A stretch of DNA of 64,000 nt from Desulfococcus multivorans (lineage in GTDB: Bacteria; Desulfobacterota; Desulfobacteria; Desulfobacterales; Desulfococcaceae). This document shows positions 8,505 to 16,817 of the stretch, in pieces. The stretch lies in the NCBI RefSeq assembly GCF_001854245.1, contig NZ_CP015381.1, forward strand, positions 3,135,001 through 3,199,000, in the 5' to 3' direction. How positions within the stretch are numbered: the stretch's first letter is position 1; each line of letters starts with the position of its first letter. The position numbers were made by a program, and so were the translations under genes. The notes below the pieces were generated by a model. The model made no database searches. It was not told the DNA's origin and saw only the letters and a list, made by a program, of their open reading frames with translations.

Positions 8505-10097
8505 TCACACCAATCCCAGGATCTTCCACCAACTGGCGGCGACCAGCACCAGCGTCAGCAACAGAATCGGCATGACCACCAGACCGGCTTTGGTCAGGTC
8601 CGAGGATTTGAAATAGCGGTAACTATAGGCGATGGCATTGGGGGGACACCCGATGACCAGCAGGTAGGCGAAAGAGGTCGCCATACCAAGGCAGAGCGCC
8701 AGAATGATGGGGTTGATCCCTTCAAGCTGGGCCATGGGGATGGCGATGGGCAGGATCATGGCCGCTGCGGCCACGTTGGCCATTACGTTGGTCACCAGGG
8801 CCCCGAACACCCCCATCCCGACGAAGAGAACGATCCACCCCTTACCCTCGATGTGCGGGAAGACCAGGTTGGCAAAGAACTGGGCCGCCCCCGAAGAGTC
8901 CATGGCCAGACCCATGGAGATGCCGCCGCCGAAAATGAAGAGGGCCGTCCCCCACTCCAGGTTCTCGCTGATATCCTCCCACTTCATGATCCCGAAGACC
9001 ACCAGAGCTGCAACCCCCACCATGCCGGTGATGGAGTAGTCGAGGCCATGGAAACCCTTGGTCAACCAGAGCAGGAACATGATGCCGATGATGGTGAGCG
9101 TTCGCTTCTCCATGGCGGTCCAGGGTCCGATCTCATCGTCGAACCGGGGCAATTGGTATTTGGGGTCCGGCCGGTAGAGGAAGTAAAGAATCACGACGAC
9201 AAGGGGGACGGTGATGACGGCGGCGGGCATGGCATACTTGATCCAGTCGAGAAAGGTAATCTCGAACTTACCGCCGGTGAACTCGTAGAGAAAAGCTGCC
9301 GATGCCATACAGCGACCGCCGCCGATCAGTGAGCCCATACCGCCGGCGGAACAGGCAAACGGCAGGGACATCATCATGAATTTGGCCGTGTTGGTATGGG
9401 GATCGATGCCGGCTGCCCGCATCAGGGGGATCATGGTGATGAGCCCGATGGAGCAGGCGGCGGCATCGTGCATGAAGGATGAACCGATCCCAAGACCGAT
9501 GCAGATGATAAAGGTGAACCGGGTTACGCTGGTGCCGGCCTTTTTGACAATGTAATACCCCATCCGCCGGGTGAGCCCCGCCTTGTCGAGCGAAACGGCG
9601 AAGATGAGGCAGCACATGATAAAGACCACCACGGGATTCATATAGGGAGCCCAGGCGTTCTTCACGTCGGTGATCCCCAAGGCGACCAACAGGACGCCGA
9701 TCAGGACGGCCGTGATCTCGAGAGGGATCGGCTCCACGACAAAAAGGAAAACAAGCGTCACGAGCATAGCAAGGAATCGGTGGGCCTTTGGCGGGAGCCC
9801 GTCAACATAGTGGACCTCGATGGTCGGATCGATACCCCGTGCCGTCTCCTGGAGGTAACGGTAGGATAATTTCGGACTTTTCTCCAGGTCGGTTTTTTTG
9901 AGAACATATCCTTTGATCAGGCTCTTGTTGGTGGTGTCGAGGGTGAAATTATCACCTGCGACCGCCAGCACCGCATGGTCCTCATCACCCGTGATTTTGA
10001 ACCGTTCTCCCTCAGGTCTTGGCAGGAGCATGACAATCAACCCGAGCACAAATGCCATACAAAGCTGAAACCCTTTTTTTTTCAGAAGCATATGCAT
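8505..10097 (-). CDS. DASS/SLC13-family anion:sodium symporter
   Basis: Inner-membrane transporter of the divalent anion:Na+ symporter family, whose members carry dicarboxylates, citrate or sulfate. The 530 residues have an N-terminal membrane segment, a soluble insert (about residues 35-105, not usual for the family), and then about ten hydrophobic segments with two re-entrant/SNT-like regions around SSFMHDAAACSIGL and GALVTNVMANVAAAAM. The second (TNVMANVA) is the family's conserved C-terminal signature. In a sulfate reducer sulfate uptake is a natural guess, but the sequence does not distinguish sulfate from dicarboxylate. It is a single-gene unit. Confidence 0.88.
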   Translation of the reverse strand: MHMLLKKKGFQLCMAFVLGLIVMLLPRPEGERFKITGDEDHAVLAVAGDNFTLDTTNKSLIKGYVLKKTDLEKSPKLSYRYLQETARGIDPTIEVHYVDGLPPKAHRFLAMLVTLVFLFVVEPIPLEITAVLIGVLLVALGITDVKNAWAPYMNPVVVFIMCCLIFAVSLDKAGLTRRMGYYIVKKAGTSVTRFTFIICIGLGIGSSFMHDAAACSIGLITMIPLMRAAGIDPHTNTAKFMMMSLPFACSAGGMGSLIGGGRCMASAAFLYEFTGGKFEITFLDWIKYAMPAAVITVPLVVVILYFLYRPDPKYQLPRFDDEIGPWTAMEKRTLTIIGIMFLLWLTKGFHGLDYSITGMVGVAALVVFGIMKWEDISENLEWGTALFIFGGGISMGLAMDSSGAAQFFANLVFPHIEGKGWIVLFVGMGVFGALVTNVMANVAAAAMILPIAIPMAQLEGINPIILALCLGMATSFAYLLVIGCPPNAIAYSYRYFKSSDLTKAGLVVMPILLLTLVLVAASWWKILGLV

Positions 10098-10668
10098 CCT
10101 TCTCCCGACAGCATGCGAACGCTGTCCTTCAGTGGAACCGTTCTTTCAGGCATATTCAGGGCCGGCCTCAATCTGCACACCGCACCACTCCGGGGAAACA
10201 CCGTCACGGATTTTGACGGCACGCCTCCCAGTGTCTTGATCGGGCGTTCCTGACAGGTTGTCTCTGGAGATCAGATATCGGAAGGATATCCAAAAATTCA
10301 ACTTTCCGGTCTCCATCAACAGCAATAAAAATGCCAATGACTCGCCATGCCCGGCGCCTCGGTCTGCATACGGTTAAACGACACCCACACCCGCGATGTT
10401 GCATCTGGTTTTCCATCGATTTCAGACACACCGATCCGACTAAGTGTCCGCGACGTAAGAACATTTGCTTCAGGCGTCATTCCGATACGGCAAATACATC
10501 GTTATGTGAAAACGGCCTGCTCCCAAAAAGCCGCTGCCTGCTTCACAGGGGAGGCCGCCTTCGCAAAGCGATTCTGTAAAGAAGTTTTCCAATATGTAAA
10601 TCATTCGATTTGCATAGCGCCGCAGGGGCATTCAAGGGGGTGGGATACAAAGCGGTTTTAGCTGTACA
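10098..10668. other. Gene-poor stretch between the transporter and the repeat next to attL
   Basis: About 570 bases with several short open frames on both strands that overlap each other and lack ribosome-binding sites. No coding, RNA or promoter feature is recognised with confidence; the transporter promoter must lie at its left end. Confidence 0.4.
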
Positions 10669-10671
10669 AGC

Positions 10672-10800
10672 TCAATTTTCGACTTTCATGACGGTGACCG
10701 GAAAGCGGTGCCGGGAGGAAAGGGCCAAGCCTCTTCAGCGGTGAGTTTCAGTGCCGATAGAGCGCAGCGGCGGATCAGCGGCCCGCTCTCACAGATCCAG
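10672..10800 (+). repeat. Dispersed repeat, copy A (partial)
   Basis: Begins CTCAATTTTCGACTTTCATG, continues with GGTGCCGGGAGG and CTTCAGCGGTGAGTTTCAGTG, then GCAGCGGCGGATCAGCGGCCC. The same order of blocks is found at 29598-29836 and, as a short end only, at 41346-41404 (opposite strand). Copy A lacks the right-hand inverted arm seen in copy B. It lies just outside the left end of the integrative element. Confidence 0.7.
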
Positions 10801-10830
10801 GTAATCGCACCCTGCCGGGCGCGCACACAA

Positions 10831-10922
10831 AAAAAGGGCTACGGCGTATTTTCCGTAACCCTTTGAATTTGTTTGGCTGAGGGACTAGGATTCGAACCTA
10901 GGTTAACGGGGCCAGAACCCGT
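10831..10922. repeat. attL: left copy of the 92-bp direct repeat
   Basis: Identical to 27809-27900 except for one base (T at 10847, C at 27825). It contains the 3' part of the tRNA-Gln gene, from the anticodon stem through CCA, and the tRNA's terminator hairpin (AAAGGGCTACGG 10833-10844 with CCGTAACCCTTT 10853-10864). The tRNA 5' part is missing here, so this is the chromosomal junction left by integration. Confidence 0.93.
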
Positions 10923-10947
10923 TAACTAAAAAATCCTTGGATATCCC

Positions 10948-10976
10948 TTGACATTGTTTTTACTGAACTTTATAGT
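10948..10976 (+). promoter_or_regulatory. Sigma-70 promoter of the integrase
   Basis: TTGACA at 10948-10953, a 17-base spacer, and TATAGT at 10971-10976. It is 25 bases from the attL repeat. After excision the promoter would sit next to the other element end. Confidence 0.8.
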
Positions 10977-11026
10977 AAAATTATCTTTTGAGCATTCCTT
11001 CCGAAACCCGATAATTCTCATCAAAG

Positions 11027-11047
11027 GTGGTACTGAGGTGGTACAGA
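11027..11047 (+). repeat. Arm-type repeat at the left end (tandem GTGGTACTG/GGTGGTACAG)
   Basis: Two near-identical nine-base units, GTGGTACTG and GTGGTACAG, in tandem. The same 21 bases with one substitution lie at 27775-27795, just inside the right end. The pair flanks the core repeat as arm-type integrase sites do. The left copy overlaps the proposed integrase GTG start. Confidence 0.55.
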
Positions 11048-12273
11048 AAAAACAGTGGCATAACACAAAATACCCCGGAGTACGTTACCGGGAAAGCCAT
11101 TCCAGACCGCTGCACAATGGCCGTCCCGATCGTTACTATGTCATTCGGTACAAACTTCACCAAAAGCTTATTGGCGAGGCCTGCGGATGGGCTTCCGAGG
11201 GCATGACACCCTCAAAGGCCGCGAAATGGCGCGCCGATCTGGTGGAGAATATCCGTACAGGGAAACACCCGCAGAGCTTGAAGGAAGCCCGGCAGATGGA
11301 AGCCGACCGCCGGAAGATGGATGCAATTCGTAAAAAACAGGCCGAGATCGACGCCCAGACCTTTGATGACCTTGCCGTCAAGTTTCTGGCCTGGGGCCGG
11401 GAGAATAAAAAGTCATGGGCCGACGATGAGGGGCGCTACCTAAACCACGTCAAGCCCGTCATCGGGAAAATGCGCGCCCTCGACGTCTCCCCCTTCAACC
11501 TCGAAAAGATCCGCTCCAACGCCCAAAATAAAGGCGTATCCCCGAAAACCGTTGAACACATTCTCGCTTTCGTTCGGAGCGTCTACCGCAAAGCCAAATC
11601 GTGGGGCATTTACAAAGGGGATATCCCGACGGATGAAATTCAATTCCCCCGGTTTGACAACCAGCGAACCCGGTTCCTGAGTCTTGAGGAAGCCCATACT
11701 CTTCTTGAGGCTATATACGCATCTTCAGAAACAGTTTACGCTCAAGCCATACTTTCCCTTTATGCCGGGCTTCGCTTTGGCGAAATTGCCGCCTTGACCT
11801 GGGGGGCTGTGGATTTTGAAAACGGGTTGATTCATATCTTTGACCCAAAAGGCGTTGACACCCGCCGAGCCTATATTGTGCCGAAACTCAGACAGGTTCT
11901 TGAGGACATCAAACCCCCGCGACCGGAACCTGAAGCGCTGGTCTTTCCTGCCAGGACAGGAGGCCAACAACAGCACGTTTCAACAGGGTTTTATCGAGTG
12001 GTGAGCCGTCTGTTTAATAAAGGAGTGACCGACCGGCGGCAAAAAGTCACGTTTCACACCCTGAGACACACGTTTTGCTCATGGCTTGCCATGAACGGCG
12101 CGACGCCGTTTGAAATCATGGATCTTGCAGGGCACAAAGACCTTGCTATGACGAAGCGATATTCACACGTTGCAGAAAATTCACAGCGGAAGGCCGTTGA
12201 GCGGATGACGGATGAATTTGAATCGAGCAGATCCGAGGCCTTGAAAGTTCAGCGGATAAAAGAACGGGCCTGA
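11038..12273 (+). CDS. int: Tyrosine-type integrase of the tRNA-Gln element
   Basis: Site-specific recombinase that integrates and excises the element. Of the 411 residues, the N-terminal part holds a DUF4102-like/arm-binding region (KYPGVRYRESHSRP onward), followed by a SAM-like core-binding domain (about 105-190) and the catalytic domain. Catalytic residues are visible as R in YAGLRFGEIAAL, H-x-x-R in HTLRHTF, H in DLAGHKD and the nucleophile Y in TKRYSHVA. The frame extends upstream to a TTG at 10948, but that codon is part of the -35 box, so the GTG at 11038, with AAAGG upstream, is more likely. Confidence 0.9.
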   Translation: MVQKKQWHNTKYPGVRYRESHSRPLHNGRPDRYYVIRYKLHQKLIGEACGWASEGMTPSKAAKWRADLVENIRTGKHPQSLKEARQMEADRRKMDAIRKKQAEIDAQTFDDLAVKFLAWGRENKKSWADDEGRYLNHVKPVIGKMRALDVSPFNLEKIRSNAQNKGVSPKTVEHILAFVRSVYRKAKSWGIYKGDIPTDEIQFPRFDNQRTRFLSLEEAHTLLEAIYASSETVYAQAILSLYAGLRFGEIAALTWGAVDFENGLIHIFDPKGVDTRRAYIVPKLRQVLEDIKPPRPEPEALVFPARTGGQQQHVSTGFYRVVSRLFNKGVTDRRQKVTFHTLRHTFCSWLAMNGATPFEIMDLAGHKDLAMTKRYSHVAENSQRKAVERMTDEFESSRSEALKVQRIKERA

Positions 12274-12414
12274 AAGGTGCTACCAACACCCACCAGGCCC
12301 TAACCCCAAACCAGGTATGCGCTGGTAAAGGGCTGAAATCCACATACCACAATCCCCTTGTGGAATTCAATCCCTTCCCCTGCCATGCCTCCACAGAAAA
12401 GGAGGCGTCACACC

Positions 12415-12597
12415 ATGAAGCTTTACATCGCAATCCGAAACCACGAAGACGGACCATTCGAGGACCTGAGCACGGCGTCGTGGTCGGCGCGATCGGCGCT
12501 TGAAAAGGCGAACGACGCAGACCGCGAACATCCCCATCTCGCGACCAAAAGACCCGTTGTGCGCGTCGCTGTGTTCGAGCTGAACGAGATTATTTAA
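12415..12597 (+). CDS. Small hypothetical protein, 60 aa
   Basis: Starts at ATG 12415 with a strong AGGAGG nine bases upstream. The product MKLYIAIRNHEDGPFEDLST... ends VVRVAVFELNEII; it is soluble and mixed in charge, with alternating hydrophobic residues at both ends that suggest a small alpha/beta fold. The family is not recognised. It lies 140 bases after the integrase in the same direction and is a candidate accessory gene of the element. An upstream TTG extension is less likely because it lacks a ribosome-binding site. Confidence 0.65.
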   Translation: MKLYIAIRNHEDGPFEDLSTASWSARSALEKANDADREHPHLATKRPVVRVAVFELNEII

Positions 12598-12739
12598 TCT
12601 TCCACGGATAGTCGCGGACTAATCATCCGGGCTCGAACAGCGTTCATCCTCCTGGGCGCTTTCCCGCGCTAAAATACCATAGGTTGTGTCAAGCCAAAAA
12701 TAAATGCACCATATCTTGTAAAAAATTCAAAAAAATGTG

Positions 12740-12768
12740 TTGAGCCCAAACCCAAAAAAAAGTACAAT
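12740..12768 (+). promoter_or_regulatory. Sigma-70-like promoter of the regulator/replication genes
   Basis: TTGAGC at 12740-12745, a 17-base A-rich spacer and TACAAT at 12763-12768, followed 34 bases later by the 51-aa gene with an AGAGGAGGGG ribosome-binding site. The surrounding 200 bases are AT-rich compared with the genes. Confidence 0.6.
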
Positions 12769-12801
12769 ATCCTAAAAACTCACACAGAGGAGGGGAAACA
12801 C

Positions 12802-12957
12802 ATGAAAAAGTATAGCCAACCAATCGGGGTTTTACCAGGCGCACACCAGGCCGCCCGTATCCGGGCCGCACAACTCGGTTGTTCGCTTAAAATTTATGTT
12901 TCAGCACTGATAGAGCGGGATACAGCCGAAAGCGCGAGAAAGGAAAATCGTCGATGA
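12802..12957 (+). CDS. Small protein, possible ribbon-helix-helix DNA-binding, 51 aa
   Basis: Begins MKKYSQPIGVLPGAHQAARI and contains AAQLGCSLKIYVSALIERD, a pattern loosely like an Arc/MetJ-type ribbon-helix-helix protein. It has the ribosome-binding site GAGGAGGGG and its TGA overlaps the next ATG by four bases, so the two genes are coupled. Position directly after the promoter suggests a regulator of the element. Function inferred only from size, charge and place. Confidence 0.6.
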   Translation: MKKYSQPIGVLPGAHQAARIRAAQLGCSLKIYVSALIERDTAESARKENRR

Positions 12958-13190
12958 CGAAAGACAAGCCCGAAGGTTTCAACCACCACACCCTCGAACG
13001 ACTCCGCACCGAACTTCCCCCGGTATTCGGACGCCCCGCAATCGGTGAGCTGTTGCCCGGCGTAATATCGTCAAAGACGCTGGCGAACCTTGCCGCGATT
13101 GGCGAAGGCCCTGAATACAAGATGGTCCGGCGGAGATGCGTCTATGAACGAGACAGCTTTCTGGAATGGCTTGAGGGACAGACCCGCTAA
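12954..13190 (+). CDS. AlpA/excisionase-like helix-turn-helix protein, 78 aa
   Basis: The segment FGRPAIGELLPGVISSKTLANLAAIGEGPEYKMVRRRCVYERDSFLEWLEGQ resembles MerR/AlpA-type HTH excisionase proteins, in which a helix-turn-helix (about 28-48) is followed by a wing containing arginines and a closing helix with the DSFLEWL pattern. Such proteins act as directionality factors or as transcriptional activators of satellite genes. It overlaps the 51-aa gene by ATGA. A hairpin that may act as a terminator follows. Confidence 0.7.
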   Translation: MTKDKPEGFNHHTLERLRTELPPVFGRPAIGELLPGVISSKTLANLAAIGEGPEYKMVRRRCVYERDSFLEWLEGQTR

Positions 13191-13204
13191 GGCCAAAAAA
13201 GGAA

Positions 13205-13227
13205 AAGCCCCGTGGCGATCGGGGCTT
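13205..13227 (+). terminator. Hairpin after the AlpA-like gene
   Basis: AAGCCCCG (13205-13212) and CGGGGCTT (13220-13227) form a perfect 8-bp stem with a seven-base loop, followed by CTTC rather than a long T run. A weak or attenuating terminator is the likely reading. Confidence 0.5.
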
Positions 13228-13307
13228 CTTCAAAAACCGAGGTTGACGGGAAGGCCACCACACCGCTCCACATAAACCCCACACAAAGGACAGGATCATA
13301 CCCCCCC

Positions 13308-13358
13308 ATGAGGTGTACAATGCTCAACGTCAACCATAACTTATGAGGTGTACAATGC
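13308..13358 (+). repeat. Duplicated ribosome-binding/start module, 16 bp repeated at 35-bp spacing
   Basis: ATGAGGTGTACAATGC occurs at 13308-13323 and 13343-13358. Each copy carries AGGTG followed by an ATG. The first ATG (13320) opens an 8-codon frame, MLNVNHNL, whose TGA lies inside the second copy; the second ATG (13355) opens a 38-codon frame that overlaps the DUF3987 start. Confidence 0.65.
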
Positions 13359-13471
13359 CTAAAATTACAGTGCCAGAACATTCCAGCTTTGTCAACAAAA
13401 CAGTTGACAAACTTTTCCCTACTATGCCCTACACCCTGCCCCTCTATACGATTGAAGGGGGGTGTGAATGA
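13355..13471 (+). CDS. Short ORF, 38 aa, coupled to the DUF3987 gene
   Basis: Reads MPKITVPEHSSFVNKTVDKL and ends EGGCE. The TGA overlaps the next ATG (ATGA), and AGGTG lies about six bases upstream of the start. No family is recognised. It may be a real small protein or a leader whose translation feeds ribosomes to the 516-aa gene. It also contains GTCAAC at 13391 and GTTGAC at 13403, the hexamer found in the cluster downstream of that gene. Confidence 0.45.
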   Translation: MPKITVPEHSSFVNKTVDKLFPTMPYTLPLYTIEGGCE

Positions 13472-15018
13472 CTGGAAACCCACCGAACCAAGACGAAATC
13501 AGACAAAAGGTCCGACAGCGTCAGGAGGAAGCTTCTTCTTCTGCCGGGCAGGAGGAAGATGCCCCTTCCCCGTGGGATGTTGCAAGGGAACAATTCCCTA
13601 TAACTGATTTTCCCGGCAGAATCCTCCCCACCAAAATTGATGACTCCCTGCGGCAGTTGGCAAAAGCACATTCTGCAAATCTTCTTCCCTTGCCGGGCGC
13701 AGCGCTCGCCATTCTATCGAGCGTTCTCGGGGGAACGGTTTCGATCCGCGCAAAAAAATCATGGAAGGAAATTTTGTCCCTCTGGTTTGTCGATATCGGG
13801 CCTTCAGGATCGGGGAAGACACATGCGCCGAGGGCCTTGTGCAGTCTTCTTTATGATGCACAGGAACGGGCTGAGCTTGAATACCGAGCACGGGTTGAGG
13901 AAGAAAACCTGAAGTCAGCGAAGGAGCGGAACAAAATCCCACGGGCAAGGGGTTACTTCAGCACGGACCTTACCCTTGAGGGCCTTCGGGCCGATGTCTC
14001 ATCCCCGAGCGGGCATGGGGGGCAGGTTGTCATCCTTGACGAGCTATCCTCCTTTCTGACGGGGCAAAACCAGTACAAGGCCGGTAAGGGGAATGACCGA
14101 GAAATGTGGCTTGCTATCCACGACGGAAAGCCGGGAAGGGCGTCAAGGGCGTCAGACGCACCGTTTATTAAGGGTGCGCGGGTTTCGATCTTCGGAGGAA
14201 TTCAGCCCGGCATATGGCATCAAATCTTCGGGGGAAAAAACAGCAAGGCTCTTGTTGACGGCACCGTTCAACGGTTCCTCCCCACCATCAAGGGTCCGAA
14301 CTTCATCCCCATCACAGATGAAGACTGGGACGACTACAACTGTGAGGCTTGGAAGAGCACCCTTAAAAGCGCCATGACCTGGGCAGACAAGCGATGTTCA
14401 GAGCAGGGATGGAAACCTTTCAACCTAACGGCTGATGAGGCCGGATGGGACACATTCAAGGCCTGGGCGAACGATATTAAACTCGTCGCGCTTTCCATGC
14501 CGACAGAGCTAAACCCTTTTGTAAATAAGATGCCTGGGCATGCGTTGCGCCTGGCCGGGGCGATTCATTGCCTTCATCGTTTTTCCAATGGCCTTGACCC
14601 GAGCCCTACCTTATCCTGCCAGGATATCAACAACGGAATCCGGGCGGCTGAATTTTATGCCGGGCAGATGGTTGAGGCTATGGCAATTCTGAAGAGCGGA
14701 GAAGGGTCCGCATGTGATGCACCAAACGAGACGGTTAAACGCTTGGCCGAGGTTCTGAAATCCCTTCGAGGGGAAACCACCGATGGAAGGCTTGCCGTTG
14801 GGTTCATCCATGAGCGATTCAATCAGGGGTTGCCGAAGGAACAGCGGATTGGATCAGCGAGGGGCATGGGTTCCCTTCTTAGGGGCCAGGGGTTGACGAT
14901 ACCGGCAGGGAAGCACCGGATAGGCGAAAAGAGCGGATATTCAATTCTACGATGGGACCAAAAAGCAGAACTGTTCTTAAAACGATGTCAACAAGTCAAC
15001 ATGTCAACAAACCTTTAA
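13468..15018 (+). CDS. DUF3987-type P-loop replication protein (helicase-like)
   Basis: A 516-residue cytosolic protein with a Walker A loop GPSGSGKTH (about 112-120) and a Walker B strand VVILDEL (about 188-194). The surrounding arrangement (FPGRILPTKIDDSLRQLAKAHSANLLPLPGAALAILSSVLGG, then the P-loop) is typical of DUF3987 proteins of phage satellites and plasmids. These are found beside primases and probably act in DNA replication as the ATPase/helicase part. The next gene is a primase, and a dense repeat cluster starts inside its last codons, which supports a role in initiating element replication. Exact activity is inferred. Confidence 0.8.
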   Translation: MTGNPPNQDEIRQKVRQRQEEASSSAGQEEDAPSPWDVAREQFPITDFPGRILPTKIDDSLRQLAKAHSANLLPLPGAALAILSSVLGGTVSIRAKKSWKEILSLWFVDIGPSGSGKTHAPRALCSLLYDAQERAELEYRARVEEENLKSAKERNKIPRARGYFSTDLTLEGLRADVSSPSGHGGQVVILDELSSFLTGQNQYKAGKGNDREMWLAIHDGKPGRASRASDAPFIKGARVSIFGGIQPGIWHQIFGGKNSKALVDGTVQRFLPTIKGPNFIPITDEDWDDYNCEAWKSTLKSAMTWADKRCSEQGWKPFNLTADEAGWDTFKAWANDIKLVALSMPTELNPFVNKMPGHALRLAGAIHCLHRFSNGLDPSPTLSCQDINNGIRAAEFYAGQMVEAMAILKSGEGSACDAPNETVKRLAEVLKSLRGETTDGRLAVGFIHERFNQGLPKEQRIGSARGMGSLLRGQGLTIPAGKHRIGEKSGYSILRWDQKAELFLKRCQQVNMSTNL

Positions 15019-15163
15019 ATATCAAGGGTCGGTGATGTTGACATGGAAAAGGCAACGTCAACATGTCAACGGAAAAAGTTGACGTTGTTGACATACAAAA
15101 AACAACGTCAACGCTCGGAAGCCCTGAAAATGCTGGTTCCGTTGACATGTTGACGTTGTTGAC
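14987..15163. repeat. Iteron-like cluster of GTTGAC/GTCAAC
   Basis: Twelve copies of one hexamer in both orientations within 177 bases: GTCAAC at 14987, 14995, 15003, 15057, 15065 and 15107; GTTGAC at 15037, 15078, 15087, 15141, 15149 and 15158. Several are paired at eight- or nine-base spacing (for example GTTGACATGTTGAC at 15141-15154). It lies between the DUF3987 and primase genes, a natural location for a replication origin or a multi-site operator. Three more copies lie before the DUF3987 gene (13329, 13391, 13403). Confidence 0.8.
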
Positions 15164-15187
15164 TTGTTTTCTAAGACAGGAATGAAA

Positions 15188-16486
15188 ATGGACCTTCAGA
15201 GCATCATCCAAAGAGACGGCTTCACCCTGAAACGCGAAGCCGGGACCAACGGCGGAGAGTTGGCCGGGCCTTGTCCCTTTTGCGGGGGAGAAGATCGCTT
15301 CAGGGTATGGCCGGAGAAGGGTCGATATTGGTGCAGGCAATGCAGGGCGGGGGGTGATGCTATCCAATATCTGCGAGAGCGGGAAGGCATGACATACCGC
15401 GAAGCATGTGCCGCTATCGGGGTTGAACCGAAGAACGCCCGTTCCCCTGCCCGGCAGGAAGAACCAGGTTGGTTATCCGTTGAATGGCAGACAGCGACCT
15501 GGGCCTTGCTTGAAGAAACCCGCCTATCCCTGCAATGGTACGAACCGGCAAAAAACTACCTCAAGGGGCGAGGGCTAAACGACGAAACCATATCCATGCT
15601 TGGCTATAACCCAACATCGGCGCACATGGACCGGGCCGCCTGGGGGCTTCCAAACGAGACGAACCCACGAACCGGAGGGCCGAAGCGGGTCTGGATACCG
15701 CGCGGGATTGTTATCCCCAACGTCCTCGATGACGGCCTGATTCATCGTCTCAGGATTCGGTTACCTCCGGATGAGTTCGAAAGATCGAAAGAATGGACCA
15801 ACGGCAAGGGAATTAAATATGCCGAGATCCCCGGAAGTGGGCCTGATCCTCTTCTCCTGCCGGGCAGAGATGGGGCGGAAGCCTGGGCCGTGGTTGAATC
15901 GGAGCTTGATGCCTACCTCATCCACCAAGAAGCCGGAGATCTTGTCAACGTCCTGGGCCTGGGAAGCACGACAGCGAGGCCGACGGTGCAAATGTTGCAG
16001 GTCATGGCAGGGAAAAGGGTCCTGCTATGCCTCGACCATGACGCCGCCGGCTGGAGGGCAACCGATAGGTTGCCGGGCGAATACTGGCCGGTGCCGGAAG
16101 GGAAAGACCCCGGAGAGTACCACCAGGCCGGGGGAGATATCCGCGCATGGATTGAGGCGAGACTGAAAGAGAGTGTCGCGTCAGAGGCACATCAGGAAGC
16201 GAGAGAGCCTATCCAGAATGACGATGCCGGGGAGATCAAGGAAGACAAGGGTCCTTCCCTGCCATGCGGAAACCCGGAATTCCGATGTTACCACCTTCGG
16301 GGCGGTCAATGCTTTTACAAATCGAATTGGGGACCGATAGCCGAACTCGACCGATGTCCCATGATTTACGGTCTTGGGCATGGTGAGGCGCATCCGGATC
16401 TTGATGCGCTTGAGAGACAACGAACCAAACACGGGCTTGACCCGGAACTCATGTGGATTTACGGAGGCGCAAAACATGACCACTAA
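15188..16486 (+). CDS. CHC2 zinc-finger/Toprim primase of the element
   Basis: Primase of 432 residues that would make RNA primers for element replication. The zinc ribbon reads CPFCGG (C29, C32) with CRQC (C49, C52), followed by GGDAIQYLREREGMTYREA, as in the DnaG zinc domain. A Toprim domain follows with VVESELDAYL (about 235) and LLCLDHDAAGW (about 283). A C-terminal segment has four cysteines (CGNPEFRCYHLRGGQC...RCP), possibly a second metal site. The ATG at 15188 is chosen for its AGGA spacing; an upstream ATG at 15182 is too close to it. Confidence 0.85.
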   Translation: MDLQSIIQRDGFTLKREAGTNGGELAGPCPFCGGEDRFRVWPEKGRYWCRQCRAGGDAIQYLREREGMTYREACAAIGVEPKNARSPARQEEPGWLSVEWQTATWALLEETRLSLQWYEPAKNYLKGRGLNDETISMLGYNPTSAHMDRAAWGLPNETNPRTGGPKRVWIPRGIVIPNVLDDGLIHRLRIRLPPDEFERSKEWTNGKGIKYAEIPGSGPDPLLLPGRDGAEAWAVVESELDAYLIHQEAGDLVNVLGLGSTTARPTVQMLQVMAGKRVLLCLDHDAAGWRATDRLPGEYWPVPEGKDPGEYHQAGGDIRAWIEARLKESVASEAHQEAREPIQNDDAGEIKEDKGPSLPCGNPEFRCYHLRGGQCFYKSNWGPIAELDRCPMIYGLGHGEAHPDLDALERQRTKHGLDPELMWIYGGAKHDH

Positions 16487-16817
16487 ACGCAAAACCCGGA
16501 AGCAGGGCATCACCAGGGGGGATATTCAACGTTTTCGCCGCGACTTGTGGGATTTTCGATGGCATACCATTGTAGTTGCCGAATGGGTCCACCGGAAGAA
16601 AGAGTTGGTGAACTGCCTGGAGCGGGAGGCCGATGTTCTGGCCGAGCTATGGCGCACAATGCCCGACGATGTAAAGAAACAATTCAATGCGTCTAAAAGG
16701 CGGATCGATAGGGAGCTGAGACGGAGCTTTTTGTTCCCACTACAGGCGGTGTTTGTAGTGAAAGAACTCCCGATGCGTGGTAGAATAGATTCACTTTTGG
16801 AGGGATTCACCGCCTGA
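16476..16817 (+). CDS. Hypothetical basic protein, 113 aa
   Basis: Starts at ATG 16476, ten bases before the primase stop, with GGAGG eight bases upstream, so it is probably translated with the primase. The protein (MTTKRKTRKQGITRGDIQRF...) is highly basic and rich in arginine, lysine and tryptophan, predicted largely helical and without membrane segments. A nucleic-acid-binding role would suit. Its 3' end runs into the GTGAATC repeat cluster, so it could bind that cluster. The family is not recognised. Confidence 0.65.
   Translation: MTTKRKTRKQGITRGDIQRFRRDLWDFRWHTIVVAEWVHRKKELVNCLEREADVLAELWRTMPDDVKKQFNASKRRIDRELRRSFLFPLQAVFVVKELPMRGRIDSLLEGFTA

Noticed and set aside
10948-11037. Integrase start at TTG 10948
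   Set aside because: That TTG is the -35 box of a well-formed promoter, so a transcript cannot include it.
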